64,000 bases of DNA, from positions 278,176-342,175 of the forward strand of contig NZ_JAOWIF010000042.1 in the NCBI RefSeq assembly GCF_030332225.1, in the 5' to 3' direction. A program made the position numbers and the translations under genes. The DNA is from Citrobacter sp. Cu233 (GTDB lineage: Bacteria > Pseudomonadota > Gammaproteobacteria > Enterobacterales > Enterobacteriaceae). A model generated the notes under the pieces. The model saw only the letters and a program-made list of their open reading frames with translations. It made no database searches and was not told where the DNA came from. Of this stretch, positions 44,383-55,789 are shown piece after piece (position 1 is the stretch's first letter; every line of letters begins with the position of its first letter).

Positions 44383-44913
44383 ATGATTCTCATCATTTAT
44401 GCACATCCCTATCCGCAGCATTCGCATGCGAATAAGCGGATGCTTGAGCAGGTAAGGACACTGGAGGGGGTAGAGGTTCGTTCGCTCTACGAACTCTATC
44501 CCGATTTCAATATCGATATCGCTGCAGAACAGGACGCGCTGTCACGTGCGAGCCTGATTATCTGGCAACATCCCATGCAATGGTACAGCACACCTCCGTT
44601 ACTCAAACTGTGGATGGATAAGGTCCTCTCCCACGGCTGGGCGTATGGTCACGGCGGTACCGCGCTGCATGGCAAACACCTGATGTGGGCCGTAACCACT
44701 GGCGGCGGTGAAAACCACTTTGATATCGGTTCCCACCCCGGGTTTGACGTGCTTTCCCAGCCTTTACAGGCCACGGCGTTATATTGCGGACTCAAATGGC
44801 TGCCACCGTTTGCCATGCACTGTACGTTCATCTGTGATGATGAAACGCTACAGGCGCAGGCGCGCCACTATAAACAACGTCTGATGGAATGGCAGGAGGA
44901 GCACCATGGATAG
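44383..44913 (+). CDS. kefF: KefC ancillary quinone oxidoreductase KefF
   Basis: A 176-residue flavodoxin-fold NAD(P)H quinone oxidoreductase, K-12 length. [19 protein letters not shown] opens it and [20 protein letters not shown] (about 65-84) is the family core. It binds the KefC channel and is needed for full potassium efflux activity during electrophile stress, and it reduces quinones. Its stop overlaps kefC by eight bases. Confidence 0.95.
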   Translation: MILIIYAHPYPQHSHANKRMLEQVRTLEGVEVRSLYELYPDFNIDIAAEQDALSRASLIIWQHPMQWYSTPPLLKLWMDKVLSHGWAYGHGGTALHGKHLMWAVTTGGGENHFDIGSHPGFDVLSQPLQATALYCGLKWLPPFAMHCTFICDDETLQAQARHYKQRLMEWQEEHHG

Positions 44914-46768
44914 TCATACGCTGATACAGGCGCTGATTTATCTCGGTTCGGCAGCGCTGATTGTACCCATCGCCGTGCGGCTGGGCTTAGGGTCGGTGCT
45001 AGGCTATCTCATCGCCGGGTGCATTATCGGTCCGTGGGGCTTGAGGTTGGTGACGGACGCCGAATCTATCCTGCATTTTGCGGAAATCGGTGTGGTGCTG
45101 ATGCTGTTTGTTATTGGTCTGGAGCTGGATCCACAGCGTCTGTGGAAGCTACGGGCCTCAGTGTTTGGCGGCGGTGCATTGCAGATGGTGGTCTGTGGTG
45201 GGCTGATTGGCCTGTTCTGTATGTTCCTCGGACTGCGCTGGCAGGTGGCGGAGCTGATCGGTATGACGCTGGCGCTTTCATCCACCGCGATTGCTATGCA
45301 GGCAATGAATGAACGTAACCTGATGGTGTCGCAAATGGGGCGTAGCGCGTTTGCCGTGCTGCTGTTCCAGGATATCGCGGCCATTCCGCTGGTGGCGATG
45401 ATCCCATTGCTGGCAGCGAGCGGAGCATCGACAACACTGGGGGCATTTGCGCTGTCGGCGCTTAAAGTGGCGGGGGCGCTGACGTTGGTGGTGCTGTTAG
45501 GGCGTTATGTCACGCGTCCGGCATTGCGTTTTGTCGCCCGCTCGGGCCTGCGAGAAGTGTTTAGCGCCGTCGCGCTGTTCCTCGTTTTCGGCTTTGGTTT
45601 GCTGCTGGAAGAGGTCGGGTTGTCAATGGCAATGGGCGCGTTTCTGGCGGGCGTTCTGTTGGCGAGCTCTGAGTATCGTCATGCGTTGGAAAGCGATATT
45701 GAGCCTTTTAAAGGCCTGCTGTTAGGGCTGTTTTTCATCGGCGTGGGTATGTCTATCGATTTCGGTACGCTGATTGATAACCCATTGCGGATTATCGTTC
45801 TGTTGGTCGGTTTCCTGGTCATTAAAACGGTGATGCTGTGGCTTATTGCCCGGCCATTACAGGTGCCGGGTAAGCAGCGTCGCTGGTTTGCCGTATTATT
45901 AGGGCAGGGCAGTGAATTTGCTTTCGTGGTATTTGGCGCGGCGCAAATGGCAAATGTGCTCGATCCCGAATGGGCGAAAGCACTGACGCTGGCGGTGGCA
46001 TTGTCGATGGCGGCTACACCGATTTTACTGGTTGTCCTGACGCGTCTGGAAAAATCGGCTACCGGTGAAGAACGTGAAGCGGATGAAATTGATGAAGAAC
46101 AACCGCGGGTAATCATCGCTGGGTTTGGACGTTTCGGTCAGATAACTGGTCGTCTGCTGTTGTCGAGTGGCGTCAAGATGGTGGTCCTTGATCACGATCC
46201 GGATCATGTTGAGACGTTGCGCAAATTTGGTATGAAGGTTTTCTATGGCGATGCGACTCGTATGGATCTGCTGGAGTCTGCGGGAGCAGCCAAAGCGGAA
46301 GTGATCATTAATGCAATCGACGATCCCCAAACCAGCCTGCAACTGACCGAGATGGTGAAAGATCACTTCCCGCATCTGCACATTATTGCTCGTGCGCGCG
46401 ATGTGGATCACTACATCCGCCTGCGCCAGGCCGGGGTGGAAATGCCGGAACGTGAAACCTTCGAAGGAGCATTAAAGACCGGACGACTGGCGTTGGAAAG
46501 TCTCGGGCTTGGGCGCTATGAAGCACGTGAGCGAGCTGACGTCTTCCGGCGCTTCAATATATTGATGGTTGAGGAGATGGTGAAAGGCGAAGATGACGCG
46601 ATTTCCCGCGCGGCTGTTTATAAGCGTACCAGCGCAATGCTGAGTGAAATTATTGCCGAAGATCGTCAACATTTATCGTTAATTCAACGCCATGGCTGGC
46701 AAGGCACGGATGAAGGTAAACATACGGGCGACACCGCCGATGAGCCGGAAGTGAAACCGTTAGCGTAG
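44906..46768 (+). CDS. kefC: Glutathione-gated potassium efflux system KefC
   Basis: A 620-residue CPA2 antiporter/channel, K-12 length. Twelve to thirteen helices fill the first ~390 residues; the cytoplasmic KTN/RCK domain follows with [20 protein letters not shown] (about 400-419), where glutathione and its adducts bind. It cools the cell pH by K+ efflux and H+ entry after electrophile attack. It starts eight bases inside kefF. Confidence 0.97.
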   Translation: MDSHTLIQALIYLGSAALIVPIAVRLGLGSVLGYLIAGCIIGPWGLRLVTDAESILHFAEIGVVLMLFVIGLELDPQRLWKLRASVFGGGALQMVVCGGLIGLFCMFLGLRWQVAELIGMTLALSSTAIAMQAMNERNLMVSQMGRSAFAVLLFQDIAAIPLVAMIPLLAASGASTTLGAFALSALKVAGALTLVVLLGRYVTRPALRFVARSGLREVFSAVALFLVFGFGLLLEEVGLSMAMGAFLAGVLLASSEYRHALESDIEPFKGLLLGLFFIGVGMSIDFGTLIDNPLRIIVLLVGFLVIKTVMLWLIARPLQVPGKQRRWFAVLLGQGSEFAFVVFGAAQMANVLDPEWAKALTLAVALSMAATPILLVVLTRLEKSATGEEREADEIDEEQPRVIIAGFGRFGQITGRLLLSSGVKMVVLDHDPDHVETLRKFGMKVFYGDATRMDLLESAGAAKAEVIINAIDDPQTSLQLTEMVKDHFPHLHIIARARDVDHYIRLRQAGVEMPERETFEGALKTGRLALESLGLGRYEARERADVFRRFNILMVEEMVKGEDDAISRAAVYKRTSAMLSEIIAEDRQHLSLIQRHGWQGTDEGKHTGDTADEPEVKPLA

Positions 46769-46780
46769 GGAAAAATGTGA

Positions 46781-46870
46781 TGTTCTGCAAACTTTACTGC
46801 TAATTGGCTGTTTTTGAACTACTGTAATGCTGGGAGTCCACTCAGAATTCACGGACTCGCCAGCAGAACA
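46781..46870. repeat. Two competing stem structures between kefC and folA
   Basis: TGCTGG-GAGTCC (46828-46839) pairs with GGACTC-G-CCAGCA (46853-46865, one bulge). An outer TGTTCTGC (46781-46788) is complementary to GCAGAACA (46863-46870), which shares three bases with the inner stem, so the two pairings compete. No T-run follows. Confidence 0.55.
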
Positions 46871-46902
46871 GAAAATTTTCCTGCACATCTTCCTTTGGCT
46901 AG

Positions 46903-46931
46903 TCGACGAAAGATTGCGCTTTCCGTATAGT
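46903..46931 (+). promoter_or_regulatory. folA promoter
   Basis: A TATAGT -10 (46926-46931) lies 33 bases before the folA ATG, in the context TTTCCGTATAGTGGCGACAA known from E. coli folA. The -35 (TCGACG, 46903-46908) is weak. Confidence 0.65.
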
Positions 46932-46961
46932 GGCGACAATTTTTTTGTATCCGGGAAATAA

Positions 46962-47444
<483 letters not shown>

Positions 47445-47467
47445 TTTGGATGCCTGATGGCACATTC

Positions 47468-47502
47468 GTAGGCCGGATAAGGTGCGAGCACCGCATCCGG
47501 CA
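47468..47502. repeat. REP element between folA and apaH
   Basis: GTAGGCCGGATAAGGTGCGA followed by GCACCGCATCCGGCA is a REP unit between convergent genes. Confidence 0.88.
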
Positions 47503-47510
47503 GACGACTA

Positions 47511-48359
47511 TCAGGCGTTTACCGCCTCGCCGGGATCCAGATTCAAATGGCGATTTGATGCCTGCACGAAGTACTGTTTGTCTTCCCAGCGCAGACAGGT
47601 GAGATCTCCCCCCCAACAGCAGCCCGTATCCAGCGCGTAAATACCTTCCGGTGTGCCTTTTCCCTCCAGCGATGCCCAGTGTCCGAATGCAATGCTATAG
47701 GCTTCACTGACGGGACCGGGTATAGCAAACCACGGCTTTAGCGGGGCTGGGGCATCTTCTGGTGACTCTTTGCTGTACATATCCAACTGGCCGTTGGGGA
47801 AGCAGTAACGCATGCGGGTAAAGGCGTTAGTAATAAAGCGCAAACGGGCCAGTCCCGTCAGCTCCGGCGTCCAGTTGTTCGGCATGTCGCCGTACATCGC
47901 ATCAAGGAAAAACGGATAAGAGTCACTCGACAGCACGGCTTCCACGTCCCGTGCACAGTCTTTCGCGGTCTGCAAATCCCATTGAGGGGTAATGCCAGCA
48001 TGCGCCATGACCAGTTTTTTCTCTTCGTCTACCTGCAGCAGCGGCTGACGGCGAAGCCAGTTAATTAATTCGTCAGCATCCGGTGCTTCGAGCAGCGATG
48101 TGACTCTGTCTTTTGGTTTATTACGACTGATTCCGGCAAACACGGCCAGCAGGTGTAAATCGTGATTACCCAATACCAGGCGCACGCTGTCGCCCAGCGA
48201 TTTCACATAGCGCAGGACGTCCAGCGATCCTGGCCCACGTGCGACCAAATCGCCGGTGAGCCATAAGGTGTCTTTTCCAGGGGTAAAATCTACTTGATGC
48301 AGCAATGCTGTCAGTTCATCGTAGCAACCATGAACGTCGCCAATCAGGTATGTTGCCAT
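47511..48359 (-). CDS. apaH: Diadenosine tetraphosphatase ApaH
   Basis: A 282-residue metallophosphatase (K-12: 280). The motifs [19 protein letters not shown] and GNHDLH (residues 7-15, 36-45, 64-69) bind two metals. It splits Ap4A to two ADP and also removes Np4 caps from RNA. The start at 48359 ([12 protein letters not shown]) was chosen; an in-frame extension to 48440 overlaps apaG. It follows apaG by ten bases. Confidence 0.96.
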   Translation of the reverse strand: MATYLIGDVHGCYDELTALLHQVDFTPGKDTLWLTGDLVARGPGSLDVLRYVKSLGDSVRLVLGNHDLHLLAVFAGISRNKPKDRVTSLLEAPDADELINWLRRQPLLQVDEEKKLVMAHAGITPQWDLQTAKDCARDVEAVLSSDSYPFFLDAMYGDMPNNWTPELTGLARLRFITNAFTRMRYCFPNGQLDMYSKESPEDAPAPLKPWFAIPGPVSEAYSIAFGHWASLEGKGTPEGIYALDTGCCWGGDLTCLRWEDKQYFVQASNRHLNLDPGEAVNA

Positions 48360-48369
48360 AGATATTGTT

Positions 48370-48747
48370 TTAATGAATGAGTGTTGGAACGGCAAGTCGG
48401 AATACGGGAATATCGATAGTAAAGGCGATGCCCTGCTCATCGATCATTTCGTAATGACCCTGCATGGTGCCCAGCGGTGTTTCAATAACGGCACCGCTGG
48501 TGTATTGGTACTCTTCGCCAGGTTCGATGTGAGGCTGAACGCCAACTACACCTTCACCCTGAACTTCGGTTTCGCGCCCATGACCATTGGTTATCAACCA
48601 ATAACGCCCCAACAGCTGCACTGGCGCTCGCCCCAAATTGCGGATAGTCACGGTATAAGCAAAAACGTAACGTTCATCATCAGGTGAGGATTGCGCCTCA
48701 ATGTAGACGCTTTGTACCTGAATACACACTCGGGGCGAATTGATCAT
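48370..48747 (-). CDS. apaG: ApaG protein
   Basis: A 125-residue beta-sandwich protein (DUF525/ApaG), K-12 length. [48 protein letters not shown] and [10 protein letters not shown] are the family core. Its bacterial role is uncertain; in E. coli it sits between rsmA and apaH, as here, with two bases from rsmA. Confidence 0.95.
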   Translation of the reverse strand: MINSPRVCIQVQSVYIEAQSSPDDERYVFAYTVTIRNLGRAPVQLLGRYWLITNGHGRETEVQGEGVVGVQPHIEPGEEYQYTSGAVIETPLGTMQGHYEMIDEQGIAFTIDIPVFRLAVPTLIH

Positions 48748-48749
48748 GC

Positions 48750-49571
48750 TTAACTCTCCTTCGAAGGCGCGTTTTCTGACAGATAGTTAGCCATCCGGCA
48801 GTATTGCGCGACAGAGATATTTTCCGCTCGCATTGCCGGGTCAATGCCCAACTCTGTCAGGACTTCAACGCTGAACAGATTTCCGAGGCTATTACGTACC
48901 GTTTTACGGCGCTGATTAAACGCTTCGGTAGTAATGCGGCTCAGGACGCGAACATCTTTAACCGGGTACGGCATCGTCGCGTGAGGGACCAGGCGTACAA
49001 CGGCGGAATCTACTTTCGGTGCTGGTGTGAAAGCCGACGGTGGAACTTCGAGCACCGGGATCACATTGCAGTAATATTGCGCCATGACGCTTAATCGACC
49101 ATACGCTTTACTGTTTGGCCCTGCAACCAGACGATTGACCACCTCTTTTTGCAGCATGAAATGCATGTCGGCAATGGCATCAGTATAGGTAAAAAGATGG
49201 AACATCAGCGGTGTGGAGATGTTGTACGGCAGGTTGCCAAATACGCGCAGCGGCTGACCCATCGTTTGTGATAGCTCACCGAAGTTCATGGTCATGGCAT
49301 CTTGTTGATAAATAGTCAGCTTTGGCCCTAAAAACGGGTGTGTTTGCAGACGCGCAGCCAGATCGCGGTCCAGTTCGATGACCGTGAGCTTGTCCAGACG
49401 TTCGCCTACTGGCTCGGTCAATGCAGCAAGGCCCGGGCCGATTTCGACCATTGCCTGACCCTTTTGCGGGTTGATAGCAGAGACAATACTTTCGATCACA
49501 AACTGATCGTTGAGGAAGTTTTGCCCGAAACGTTTACGGGCTAAATGGCCCTGATGGACTCGATTATTCAT
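48750..49571 (-). CDS. rsmA: 16S rRNA dimethyladenosine transferase RsmA (KsgA)
   Basis: A 273-residue SAM methyltransferase, K-12 length. It dimethylates A1518 and A1519 of 16S rRNA late in 30S assembly. The motif [16 protein letters not shown] (about 40-55) and catalytic [15 protein letters not shown] (about 113-127) are seen. ATG at 49571 (MNNRVHQG) was chosen over an in-frame start at 49583; it overlaps pdxA by eight bases. Confidence 0.97.
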   Translation of the reverse strand: MNNRVHQGHLARKRFGQNFLNDQFVIESIVSAINPQKGQAMVEIGPGLAALTEPVGERLDKLTVIELDRDLAARLQTHPFLGPKLTIYQQDAMTMNFGELSQTMGQPLRVFGNLPYNISTPLMFHLFTYTDAIADMHFMLQKEVVNRLVAGPNSKAYGRLSVMAQYYCNVIPVLEVPPSAFTPAPKVDSAVVRLVPHATMPYPVKDVRVLSRITTEAFNQRRKTVRNSLGNLFSVEVLTELGIDPAMRAENISVAQYCRMANYLSENAPSKES

Positions 49572-50556
49572 TGGTATTAACAATCATTTTGATGGCGAGG
49601 TTAAGCGCCGTAATAAAACTGCCGACATCTGCTTGCCCACGACCCGCCAGTTCAAGTGCGGTGCCGTGATCAACGGATGTGCGAATAAAGGGCAGGCCCA
49701 GCGTGATATTCACTCCGCGACCAAATCCCTGGTATTTTAGCACGGGGAGGCCCTGATCGTGGTACATTGCCAGCACGGCATCCGCGCTGTCGAGATATTT
49801 GGGCTGAAACAGGGTATCTGCAGGCAGTGGACCGTTTAATGTCATCCCCTGCGCACGCATTTCATCCAGTACCGGGATGATGGTGTCTATTTCTTCCGTC
49901 CCCATATGACCACCTTCTCCCGCATGCGGGTTCAATCCGCAAACCAGAATATGCGGATCGTTCAGGCCAAATTTAGTACGTAAATCATGATGCAGAATGC
50001 CGATCACTTCTCGCAATAATGCCGGGGTAATGGCGTCAGCAACGGCTTTAAGCGGCAGATGTGTGGTCGCCAGAGCAACACGCAGTTCTTCCGTCGCCAG
50101 CATCATCACGACTTTCTTCGCTTGTGAGCGGTCTTCAAAAAACTCAGTATGACCGGTAAACGGCACGCCAGCGTCATTGATCACGCCTTTGTGAACGGGG
50201 CCGGTTATCAGCGCTGCAAACTCGCCCTGTAGACAACCATCGCAGGCACGGGCCAGCGTGTCGACCACATATTGCCCATTCTCTACCGCCAGTTGACCCG
50301 CGACGACAGGTGCACGTAGCGCAACCGGCAATAGCGTCAGCGTACCGGCTGATTGTGGTTTGACTGGAGTATCCGGAGAGTAGGGTAGGAGCGAGAGCGG
50401 TAAACCGAGCATGGCTGCCCGGTCACGGAGTAGCGTGGCATCAGCACAAACAACGAGTTCTACCGGCCACTCGCGCTGTGCAAGCTGGACCACAAGGTCC
50501 GGACCAATCCCGGCAGGTTCGCCGGGAGTGATCACAACACGTTGAGTTCGAGTCAT
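49564..50556 (-). CDS. pdxA: 4-hydroxythreonine-4-phosphate dehydrogenase
   Basis: A 330-residue enzyme (K-12: 329) of pyridoxal phosphate synthesis. [20 protein letters not shown] opens it; the metal-binding His residues lie in the GHTEFF, HHDLR and [14 protein letters not shown] regions. It overlaps rsmA by eight bases and surA by one base (TAATG), as part of the lptD-surA-pdxA-rsmA-apaG-apaH series. Confidence 0.96.
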   Translation of the reverse strand: MTRTQRVVITPGEPAGIGPDLVVQLAQREWPVELVVCADATLLRDRAAMLGLPLSLLPYSPDTPVKPQSAGTLTLLPVALRAPVVAGQLAVENGQYVVDTLARACDGCLQGEFAALITGPVHKGVINDAGVPFTGHTEFFEDRSQAKKVVMMLATEELRVALATTHLPLKAVADAITPALLREVIGILHHDLRTKFGLNDPHILVCGLNPHAGEGGHMGTEEIDTIIPVLDEMRAQGMTLNGPLPADTLFQPKYLDSADAVLAMYHDQGLPVLKYQGFGRGVNITLGLPFIRTSVDHGTALELAGRGQADVGSFITALNLAIKMIVNTNE

Positions 50557-51842
50557 TAGTTGCTCAGAATTTTAACGTACGCACTGGCGCGCTGTTCCTG
50601 CATCCAGGTCGCTGCTTCTTCCGAGAATTTACGGTTCATCAGCATGCGATAAGCCTTGTCTTTCTGTGCCGCGTCAGTTTTATCAACATTACGCGTATCC
50701 AGCAGCTCGATCAGATGCCAGCCGAAGGAAGAGTGCACCGGAGCGCTCATCTGACCTTTGTTCAGGCGGGTCAGTGCATCGCGGAAAGCAGGATCGAAAA
50801 TATCGGCTGCCGCCCAACCCAGGTCACCGCCCTGGTTTGCTGATCCCGGATCCTGAGAGAACTCTTTTGCCGCTGCTGCAAAGGTCGTTTTACCGCTCTT
50901 AATATCAGCCGCAATTTGTTCCAGTTTCAGGCGAGCCTGTTGATCGGTCATGATCGGCGACGGTTTCAGCAGAATATGGCGGGCATGAACTTCAGTCACG
51001 GAGACGTTCTGGCTCTGGCCACGCATATCGTTGACTTTCAGAATATGGAAGCCGACACCTGAACGAATCGGGCCAATAATATCGCCTTTTTTTGCGGTGC
51101 TTAACGCCTGAGCAAAGATACCGGGCAGTTCCTGAATACGTCCCCAGCCCATCTGACCGCCTTTCAGCGCCTGCTGGTCAGCAGAATAGGTGATGGCCAG
51201 CTTGCCAAAATCGCTACCGCTACGCGCTTCGTCAACCACAGAACGTGCCTGGCTTTCCGCCTGGTTAACCTGATCTGACGTTGGGTTTTCCGGTAATGGA
51301 ATCAAAATGTGGCTCAGGTTCAGCTCGGTGCTGGCATCATTTTGGTTGCCAACTTGTTGCGCCAGGGCATCAACTTCCTGTGGCAGGATCGTGACGCGAC
51401 GGCGGACTTCATTGTTACGCACTTCAGAGATGGTCATCTCTTTACGGATCTGGTTGCGATAGGTCGAATAACTCAGACCATCCTGAGCCAGACGGCTGCG
51501 CATTTGATCCAGCGTCATATTGTTCTGCTTGGCAATGTTGGCAATGGCCTGGTCTAACTGCTCATCAGAGATTTTTACGCCCATCTTCTGACCCATCTGC
51601 AGAACGATTTGATCCATGATCAAACGTTCCAGGATCTGATGACGCAGCGTGGCATCGTCCGGTAACTGCTGACCTGCCTGACCCGCATTAAGTTTTACTG
51701 ACTGCATTAAGCCATCGACGTCGCTTTCCAGAACGACGCCGTTATTGACGACGGCTGCGACTTTATCGACTACCTGTGGGGCAGCGAAACTGGTATTCGC
51801 GACCATGGCGATACCGAGAAGCAGCGTTTTCCAGTTCTTCAT
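50556..51842 (-). CDS. surA: Periplasmic chaperone and peptidyl-prolyl isomerase SurA
   Basis: A 428-residue exported protein, K-12 length. Signal peptide [20 protein letters not shown] (residues 1-20). A chaperone N-domain, two parvulin domains (about 175-275 and 285-385, seen as [16 protein letters not shown] and [16 protein letters not shown]) and a C-terminal helix follow. It escorts outer-membrane proteins, including LptD, to the Bam complex. ATG at 51842 follows GGAAAAAGT; the longer frame to 51869 was rejected. An ERIC element lies between it and lptD. Confidence 0.97.
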   Translation of the reverse strand: MKNWKTLLLGIAMVANTSFAAPQVVDKVAAVVNNGVVLESDVDGLMQSVKLNAGQAGQQLPDDATLRHQILERLIMDQIVLQMGQKMGVKISDEQLDQAIANIAKQNNMTLDQMRSRLAQDGLSYSTYRNQIRKEMTISEVRNNEVRRRVTILPQEVDALAQQVGNQNDASTELNLSHILIPLPENPTSDQVNQAESQARSVVDEARSGSDFGKLAITYSADQQALKGGQMGWGRIQELPGIFAQALSTAKKGDIIGPIRSGVGFHILKVNDMRGQSQNVSVTEVHARHILLKPSPIMTDQQARLKLEQIAADIKSGKTTFAAAAKEFSQDPGSANQGGDLGWAAADIFDPAFRDALTRLNKGQMSAPVHSSFGWHLIELLDTRNVDKTDAAQKDKAYRMLMNRKFSEEAATWMQEQRASAYVKILSN

Positions 51843-51883
51843 ACTTTTTCCATTATCAATTAACCGCAATGCGGATTACGTAG

Positions 51884-52009
51884 TATACCCTTCGTCTTTC
51901 CAGCCGCATTTTTGTTGGCTGCCTTTACTCACCCCAGTCACTTACTTATGTAAGCTCCTGGGGATTCTCTCAGTTGCCGCCTCAATGCAGCTCGAAATCC
52001 ATTGGGTAT
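51884..52009. repeat. ERIC element between lptD and surA
   Basis: A 126-bp element with ends TATACCC and GGGTAT and the diagnostic cores ACCCCAGTCACTTACTT and ATGTAAGCTCCTGGGGATTC. It accounts for almost all of the 179-bp gap; removing it leaves 53 bp, about the K-12 spacing. It lies inside a transcribed operon and will form a long hairpin in the mRNA. Confidence 0.93.
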
Positions 52010-52021
52010 CAATAAATCAGA

Positions 52022-54382
52022 TCATAAAGAGCTTTGATACGGCAAAATGTTCGAACGCAGCATCTGGTTGGTGCCAAGGCCATAGTTAGAGCTCAGGCCG
52101 CGCAGTTCGATATTAAAGCCGATCGAGTTGTCATATACCGCGTGTTTCTGGGTGTCATCCCAACCATTCAGCTTACGTTCGTAGCCGACGCGAATGGCAT
52201 AACAGCAGGAGTTGTACTGCAAGCCCAGCATGGAATCCGCCACTTTGTTCACATTGGTATCGAAGTAGTAAGCCCCGACGATTGACCAACGATCGGCGAT
52301 CGGCACGCTCGCCACTGCACCCACCTGAGAAATCCCGTTTTTATACTGATCTGCCGTAGAGTAATACGAGGGCAGGGTCGCCTGAATATATTCCGGGCTG
52401 GCATAGCGATAGTTCAACTGCAGCATACGGTTTTCGTCGCGACGGTATTCGATGCTGCTGCTGCTGGTGGCGATACTGTCCAGGCGTGTGTCGTACTGGA
52501 TCCCACTGCGTAAACCCCAACGATCGGAGATGCGCCAGTAGGTATCGCCAGCCCATACCAGTGAACCGGTTTTGTCGTCATTCTCCCATTTAATGTTGTC
52601 ATCGCCAGTGCGAGACTCGGTGAAATAGTAGATTTGACCCACAGAAATATTAAAACGTTCAACGGCCGCGTCATCATAAACGCGAGATGTGACACCGGTC
52701 GTGACCTGGTTAGCAGAAGCAATACGGTCCAGACCGCCATAGGTGCGGTCACGGAACAGGCCGCTATAGTCAGCTTGCAGCAGGGAAGAGTCATAGTTAT
52801 AGATATGACTTTGGTTGCGATATGGCACATACAAATACTGCGCACGCGGCTCCAGCGTCTGGGTATAGCCCGGTGCCAGCATTTCCATGTCACGTTCGAA
52901 TACCAACTTACCGTCGACTTTGAACTGCGGCATGACGCGGTTAGCGGAGTCGTCGAGCTTATTTACGTTACCCGGATTGTTGTTGTACCAGTCCAGATTC
53001 GTCTGCTGGTAGTGCGTCGCCATCAGCTTCGCTTCAGTGTTGATACTTCCCCACTGATTGGATAGCGGCAGATTGATGGTCGGCTCAAGATGAACACGCG
53101 TTGCTTCCGGCATGTCGTCATTGGTATTGACGAAATGCACCGCCTGTCCATAAATACGGGTATCAAATGGACCGACGTCATTCTGATAGAAGTTGACGTC
53201 TAACTGCGGTTCTGCGGAATAACTACTGCTGTTCTGATCGTCAAAAACCTGAAACTGTTTAGTTGAGACCGTCGCATCAAAGTTTTGCACCGCATAGCCA
53301 ACGCTGAATTTCTGTGTCGCATAACCGTCGGTACTGGAACCGTACTTATTGTCAAAATCATTAAAGTAGCTGGAGTCGCTGACTTTGGTGTAGTCGACGT
53401 TGAAACGCCACACCTGGTCCATCACACCAGCATGTTGCCAGTAAAACAGCCAGCGGCGTGAATTATCATCATTCGGATGTTCGTCGTCGTAGACCCGGTC
53501 GGAATTCAGATAGTCGAACTCCATCAGACCCATACCCGCCTGGGTCAGGTAACGGAATTCGTTCTCCCACATAATACCGCCACGGCGATGCATATAATGC
53601 GGTGTAATGGTGGCGTCCATGTTGGGCGCGATATTCCAGTAATACGGCAGGTAGAACTCAAAATAGTTCTTGGTGGAGTATTTTGCGTTCGGGATCAAGA
53701 AACCGGAACGGCGCTTATCGCCGACAGGGAGTTGTAAATAGGGGCTGTAAAACACAGGAACCGGGCCCAGCTTAAAACGGGCGTTCCAGATTTCAGCGAC
53801 CTGTTCTTCACGGTCATGGATCACTTCGCTACCGACGACGCTCCAGGTATTGGAACCCGGAAGACAGGAGGTAAAACTGCCGTTTTCCAGAATGGTGTAG
53901 CGATTCTCACCGCGTTGTTTCATCAGGTCCGCTTTCCCACGCCCCTGACGTCCCACCATCTGGTAGTCACCTTCCCAGACGTTGGTGTCCTTCGTATTCA
54001 GGTTTGCCCAACCCTTTGGTCCCTTCAGAATGACCTGGTTGTCATCATAATGGACGTTACCCAGCGCATCGACGGTACGAACCGGAGCGGGTTGACCTTC
54101 GGCCTGCTTTTGATGAAGCTGCACTTCATCGGCTTGTAGGCGGCTGTTACCCTGCGCAATATCCACGTTGCCGGTAAACACGGCGTCATCAGGGTAGTTC
54201 CCTTTCGCGTGATCGGCATTGATGGTGACAGGTAACTCATTGGTATCGCCCTGCACCAGAGGACGGTTGTAGCTTGGCACGCCCAACATGCACTGTGAGG
54301 CGAGATCGGCTGCCAGGCCCTGTTGACTATAGAGGGCGCTGGCAATCATGGTGGCCAGAAGAGTGGGAATACGTTTTTTCAT
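52022..54382 (-). CDS. lptD: LPS-assembly outer-membrane protein LptD
   Basis: A 786-residue outer-membrane beta-barrel (K-12: 784). Signal peptide [23 protein letters not shown] (residues 1-24), an N-terminal OstA beta-jellyroll (about 30-200) and a 26-strand barrel. Cysteines for the inter-domain disulfides are present (Cys31-type at SQCMLG, Cys173-type at SCLPGSN, and the pair YNSCCYA near 724). It inserts LPS into the outer membrane with LptE. It heads the operon to surA-pdxA-rsmA-apaG-apaH; ERIC elements flank it on both sides. Confidence 0.97.
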   Translation of the reverse strand: MKKRIPTLLATMIASALYSQQGLAADLASQCMLGVPSYNRPLVQGDTNELPVTINADHAKGNYPDDAVFTGNVDIAQGNSRLQADEVQLHQKQAEGQPAPVRTVDALGNVHYDDNQVILKGPKGWANLNTKDTNVWEGDYQMVGRQGRGKADLMKQRGENRYTILENGSFTSCLPGSNTWSVVGSEVIHDREEQVAEIWNARFKLGPVPVFYSPYLQLPVGDKRRSGFLIPNAKYSTKNYFEFYLPYYWNIAPNMDATITPHYMHRRGGIMWENEFRYLTQAGMGLMEFDYLNSDRVYDDEHPNDDNSRRWLFYWQHAGVMDQVWRFNVDYTKVSDSSYFNDFDNKYGSSTDGYATQKFSVGYAVQNFDATVSTKQFQVFDDQNSSSYSAEPQLDVNFYQNDVGPFDTRIYGQAVHFVNTNDDMPEATRVHLEPTINLPLSNQWGSINTEAKLMATHYQQTNLDWYNNNPGNVNKLDDSANRVMPQFKVDGKLVFERDMEMLAPGYTQTLEPRAQYLYVPYRNQSHIYNYDSSLLQADYSGLFRDRTYGGLDRIASANQVTTGVTSRVYDDAAVERFNISVGQIYYFTESRTGDDNIKWENDDKTGSLVWAGDTYWRISDRWGLRSGIQYDTRLDSIATSSSSIEYRRDENRMLQLNYRYASPEYIQATLPSYYSTADQYKNGISQVGAVASVPIADRWSIVGAYYFDTNVNKVADSMLGLQYNSCCYAIRVGYERKLNGWDDTQKHAVYDNSIGFNIELRGLSSNYGLGTNQMLRSNILPYQSSL

Positions 54383-54484
54383 ACGTTGTATTTATTGTTC
54401 CATCATCAGTAGCGTCGCGCGTGACAAACGGTCACAGCCTAACTTATCTCATCTTCACTTCGCTAGTATTAATCCTGCCCATTT

Positions 54485-54681
54485 TATACCCGTCACCTTT
54501 CAAGCTGCATATTCGTTGTCTTTATCGTTTTCCCCAGTTACCTGCACTGTAAAGCGCCAGGGGATGTCGTGAGGGACTTCTTTATCCCTCATCGGAGGCA
54601 GCCTGCGGTAGTTCAAATTCGTTCCAGACGAGTTTGTCACTGCGTTGCTGCCTTGTCGTAACTCGAAATCCAACGGGTATA
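54485..54681. repeat. ERIC element with about 70 bp of extra internal DNA
   Basis: Ends TATACCCGTCACCTTTCAAG and ACTCGAAATCCAACGGGTATA are ERIC-like, and an eroded core (CCCCAGTTACCTGCACTGTAAAGCGCCAGGGG) is seen. The element is 197 bp against a usual 127, with the extra part after the core. Subtracting it gives about the K-12 lptD-djlA gap. Confidence 0.8.
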
Positions 54682-54735
54682 GCGTTTGTGGTGTTAGGCA
54701 CGGCATTGAATGACAGGTATGATAATGCAAATTAT

Positions 54736-54803
54736 AGGCTATGTCCCACAATTGACCGCAGCCGTAAAACGGTAAAAGCACCTTATATTGTGGGACATAG
54801 CCT
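54736..54803. repeat. Perfect 17-bp inverted repeat upstream of djlA
   Basis: AGGCTATGTCCCACAAT (54736-54752) and ATTGTGGGACATAGCCT (54787-54803) are perfect inverted copies with a 34-base spacer. It ends 30 bases before the djlA start and is the only strong structure in that leader. The gap 54383-54832 contains this, the ERIC above, and no gene that I can support. Confidence 0.9.
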
Positions 54804-54832
54804 GGCCAGGAGCATAAAGATTTGGGGAATGT

Positions 54833-55648
54833 ATGCAGTATTGGGGAAAGATTATTGGTGTGGCCGTGGCCTTAATGATGGGCGGCGGCTTCTGGGGTGT
54901 GGTGTTAGGCCTGTTAGTTGGCCATATGTTCGACAAAGCTCGCATGCGCAAAATGGCGTGGTTCGCCAACCAACGAGAGCGTCAGACGCTGTTTTTTTCC
55001 ACCACTTTTGAGGTGATGGGGCATCTGACTAAATCCAAGGGACGTGTTACTGAGGCGGATATTCATATCGCCAGCCAGTTGATGGACCGCATGAATTTGC
55101 ACGGTGATTCGCGTACTGCGGCGCAGCATGCTTTCCGCGTTGGAAAATCAGACAATTACCCATTACGTGAAAAGATGCGTCAGTTTCGTAGCGTCTGTTT
55201 TGGTCGATTCGATCTGATCCGCATGTTTCTGGAGATTCAAATTCAGGCCGCGTTTGCCGATGGTTCTCTGCACCCTAATGAGCGTGAAGTGCTGTACGTC
55301 ATCGCTGAAGAACTGGGGATTTCGCGTACCCAGTTTGATCAGTTCCTGCGCATGATGCAGGGGGGTGCGCAGTTTGGCGGCGGGTATCAACAGCAATCTG
55401 CGGGCGGTGGCTGGCAGCAGGCGCAACGCGGCCCCACGCTGGAAGACGCCTGTAACGTGTTGGGGGTAAAAGCAACAGATGATGCAACCACCATTAAGCG
55501 CGCATATCGTAAGTTGATGAGCGAGCACCATCCGGACAAACTGGTTGCGAAAGGCCTGCCGCCAGAAATGATGGAAATGGCGAAGCAGAAAGCGCAGGAG
55601 ATTCAAAAGGCTTACGAGTTAATTAAAGAACAGAAAGGCTTCAAGTAG
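54833..55648 (+). CDS. djlA: Membrane-anchored DnaJ-like protein DjlA
   Basis: A 271-residue protein, K-12 length. One N-terminal membrane segment ([20 protein letters not shown], about 6-25) is followed by a TerB-like domain (about 60-180), a Gln/Gly linker and a C-terminal J domain with HPD in [12 protein letters not shown] (about 232). It sits in the inner membrane facing the cytosol, stimulates DnaK, and in E. coli affects colanic acid capsule through Rcs. Confidence 0.95.
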   Translation: MQYWGKIIGVAVALMMGGGFWGVVLGLLVGHMFDKARMRKMAWFANQRERQTLFFSTTFEVMGHLTKSKGRVTEADIHIASQLMDRMNLHGDSRTAAQHAFRVGKSDNYPLREKMRQFRSVCFGRFDLIRMFLEIQIQAAFADGSLHPNEREVLYVIAEELGISRTQFDQFLRMMQGGAQFGGGYQQQSAGGGWQQAQRGPTLEDACNVLGVKATDDATTIKRAYRKLMSEHHPDKLVAKGLPPEMMEMAKQKAQEIQKAYELIKEQKGFK

Positions 55649-55659
55649 GTTCCGGGCTA

Positions 55660-55789
55660 TTTTACTTGCCATTTTGAACCTGGGCAGTGCTCACCACAGT
55701 CACGTACTACGTGTACGCTCCTGCGGTTGCGCGCTGTCCGTGTCCAAACTGGCTGCGCCAATAACGCCCGGTTCGGGAAGCGCTGCACC
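55660..55789. repeat. ERIC-like palindromic element between djlA and rluA
   Basis: The core CTCACCACAGTCACGTACTA (from 55690) continues through TACGTGTACGCTCCTGCGG, mirroring an ERIC core with changes; CACGTACTACGTG (55701-55713) is the centre. ERIC end sequences are not clear. Confidence 0.45.

Noticed and set aside
51840-52021. A small gene between surA and lptD
   Set aside because: The open frame on the plus strand is the ERIC element, which gives spurious translations.
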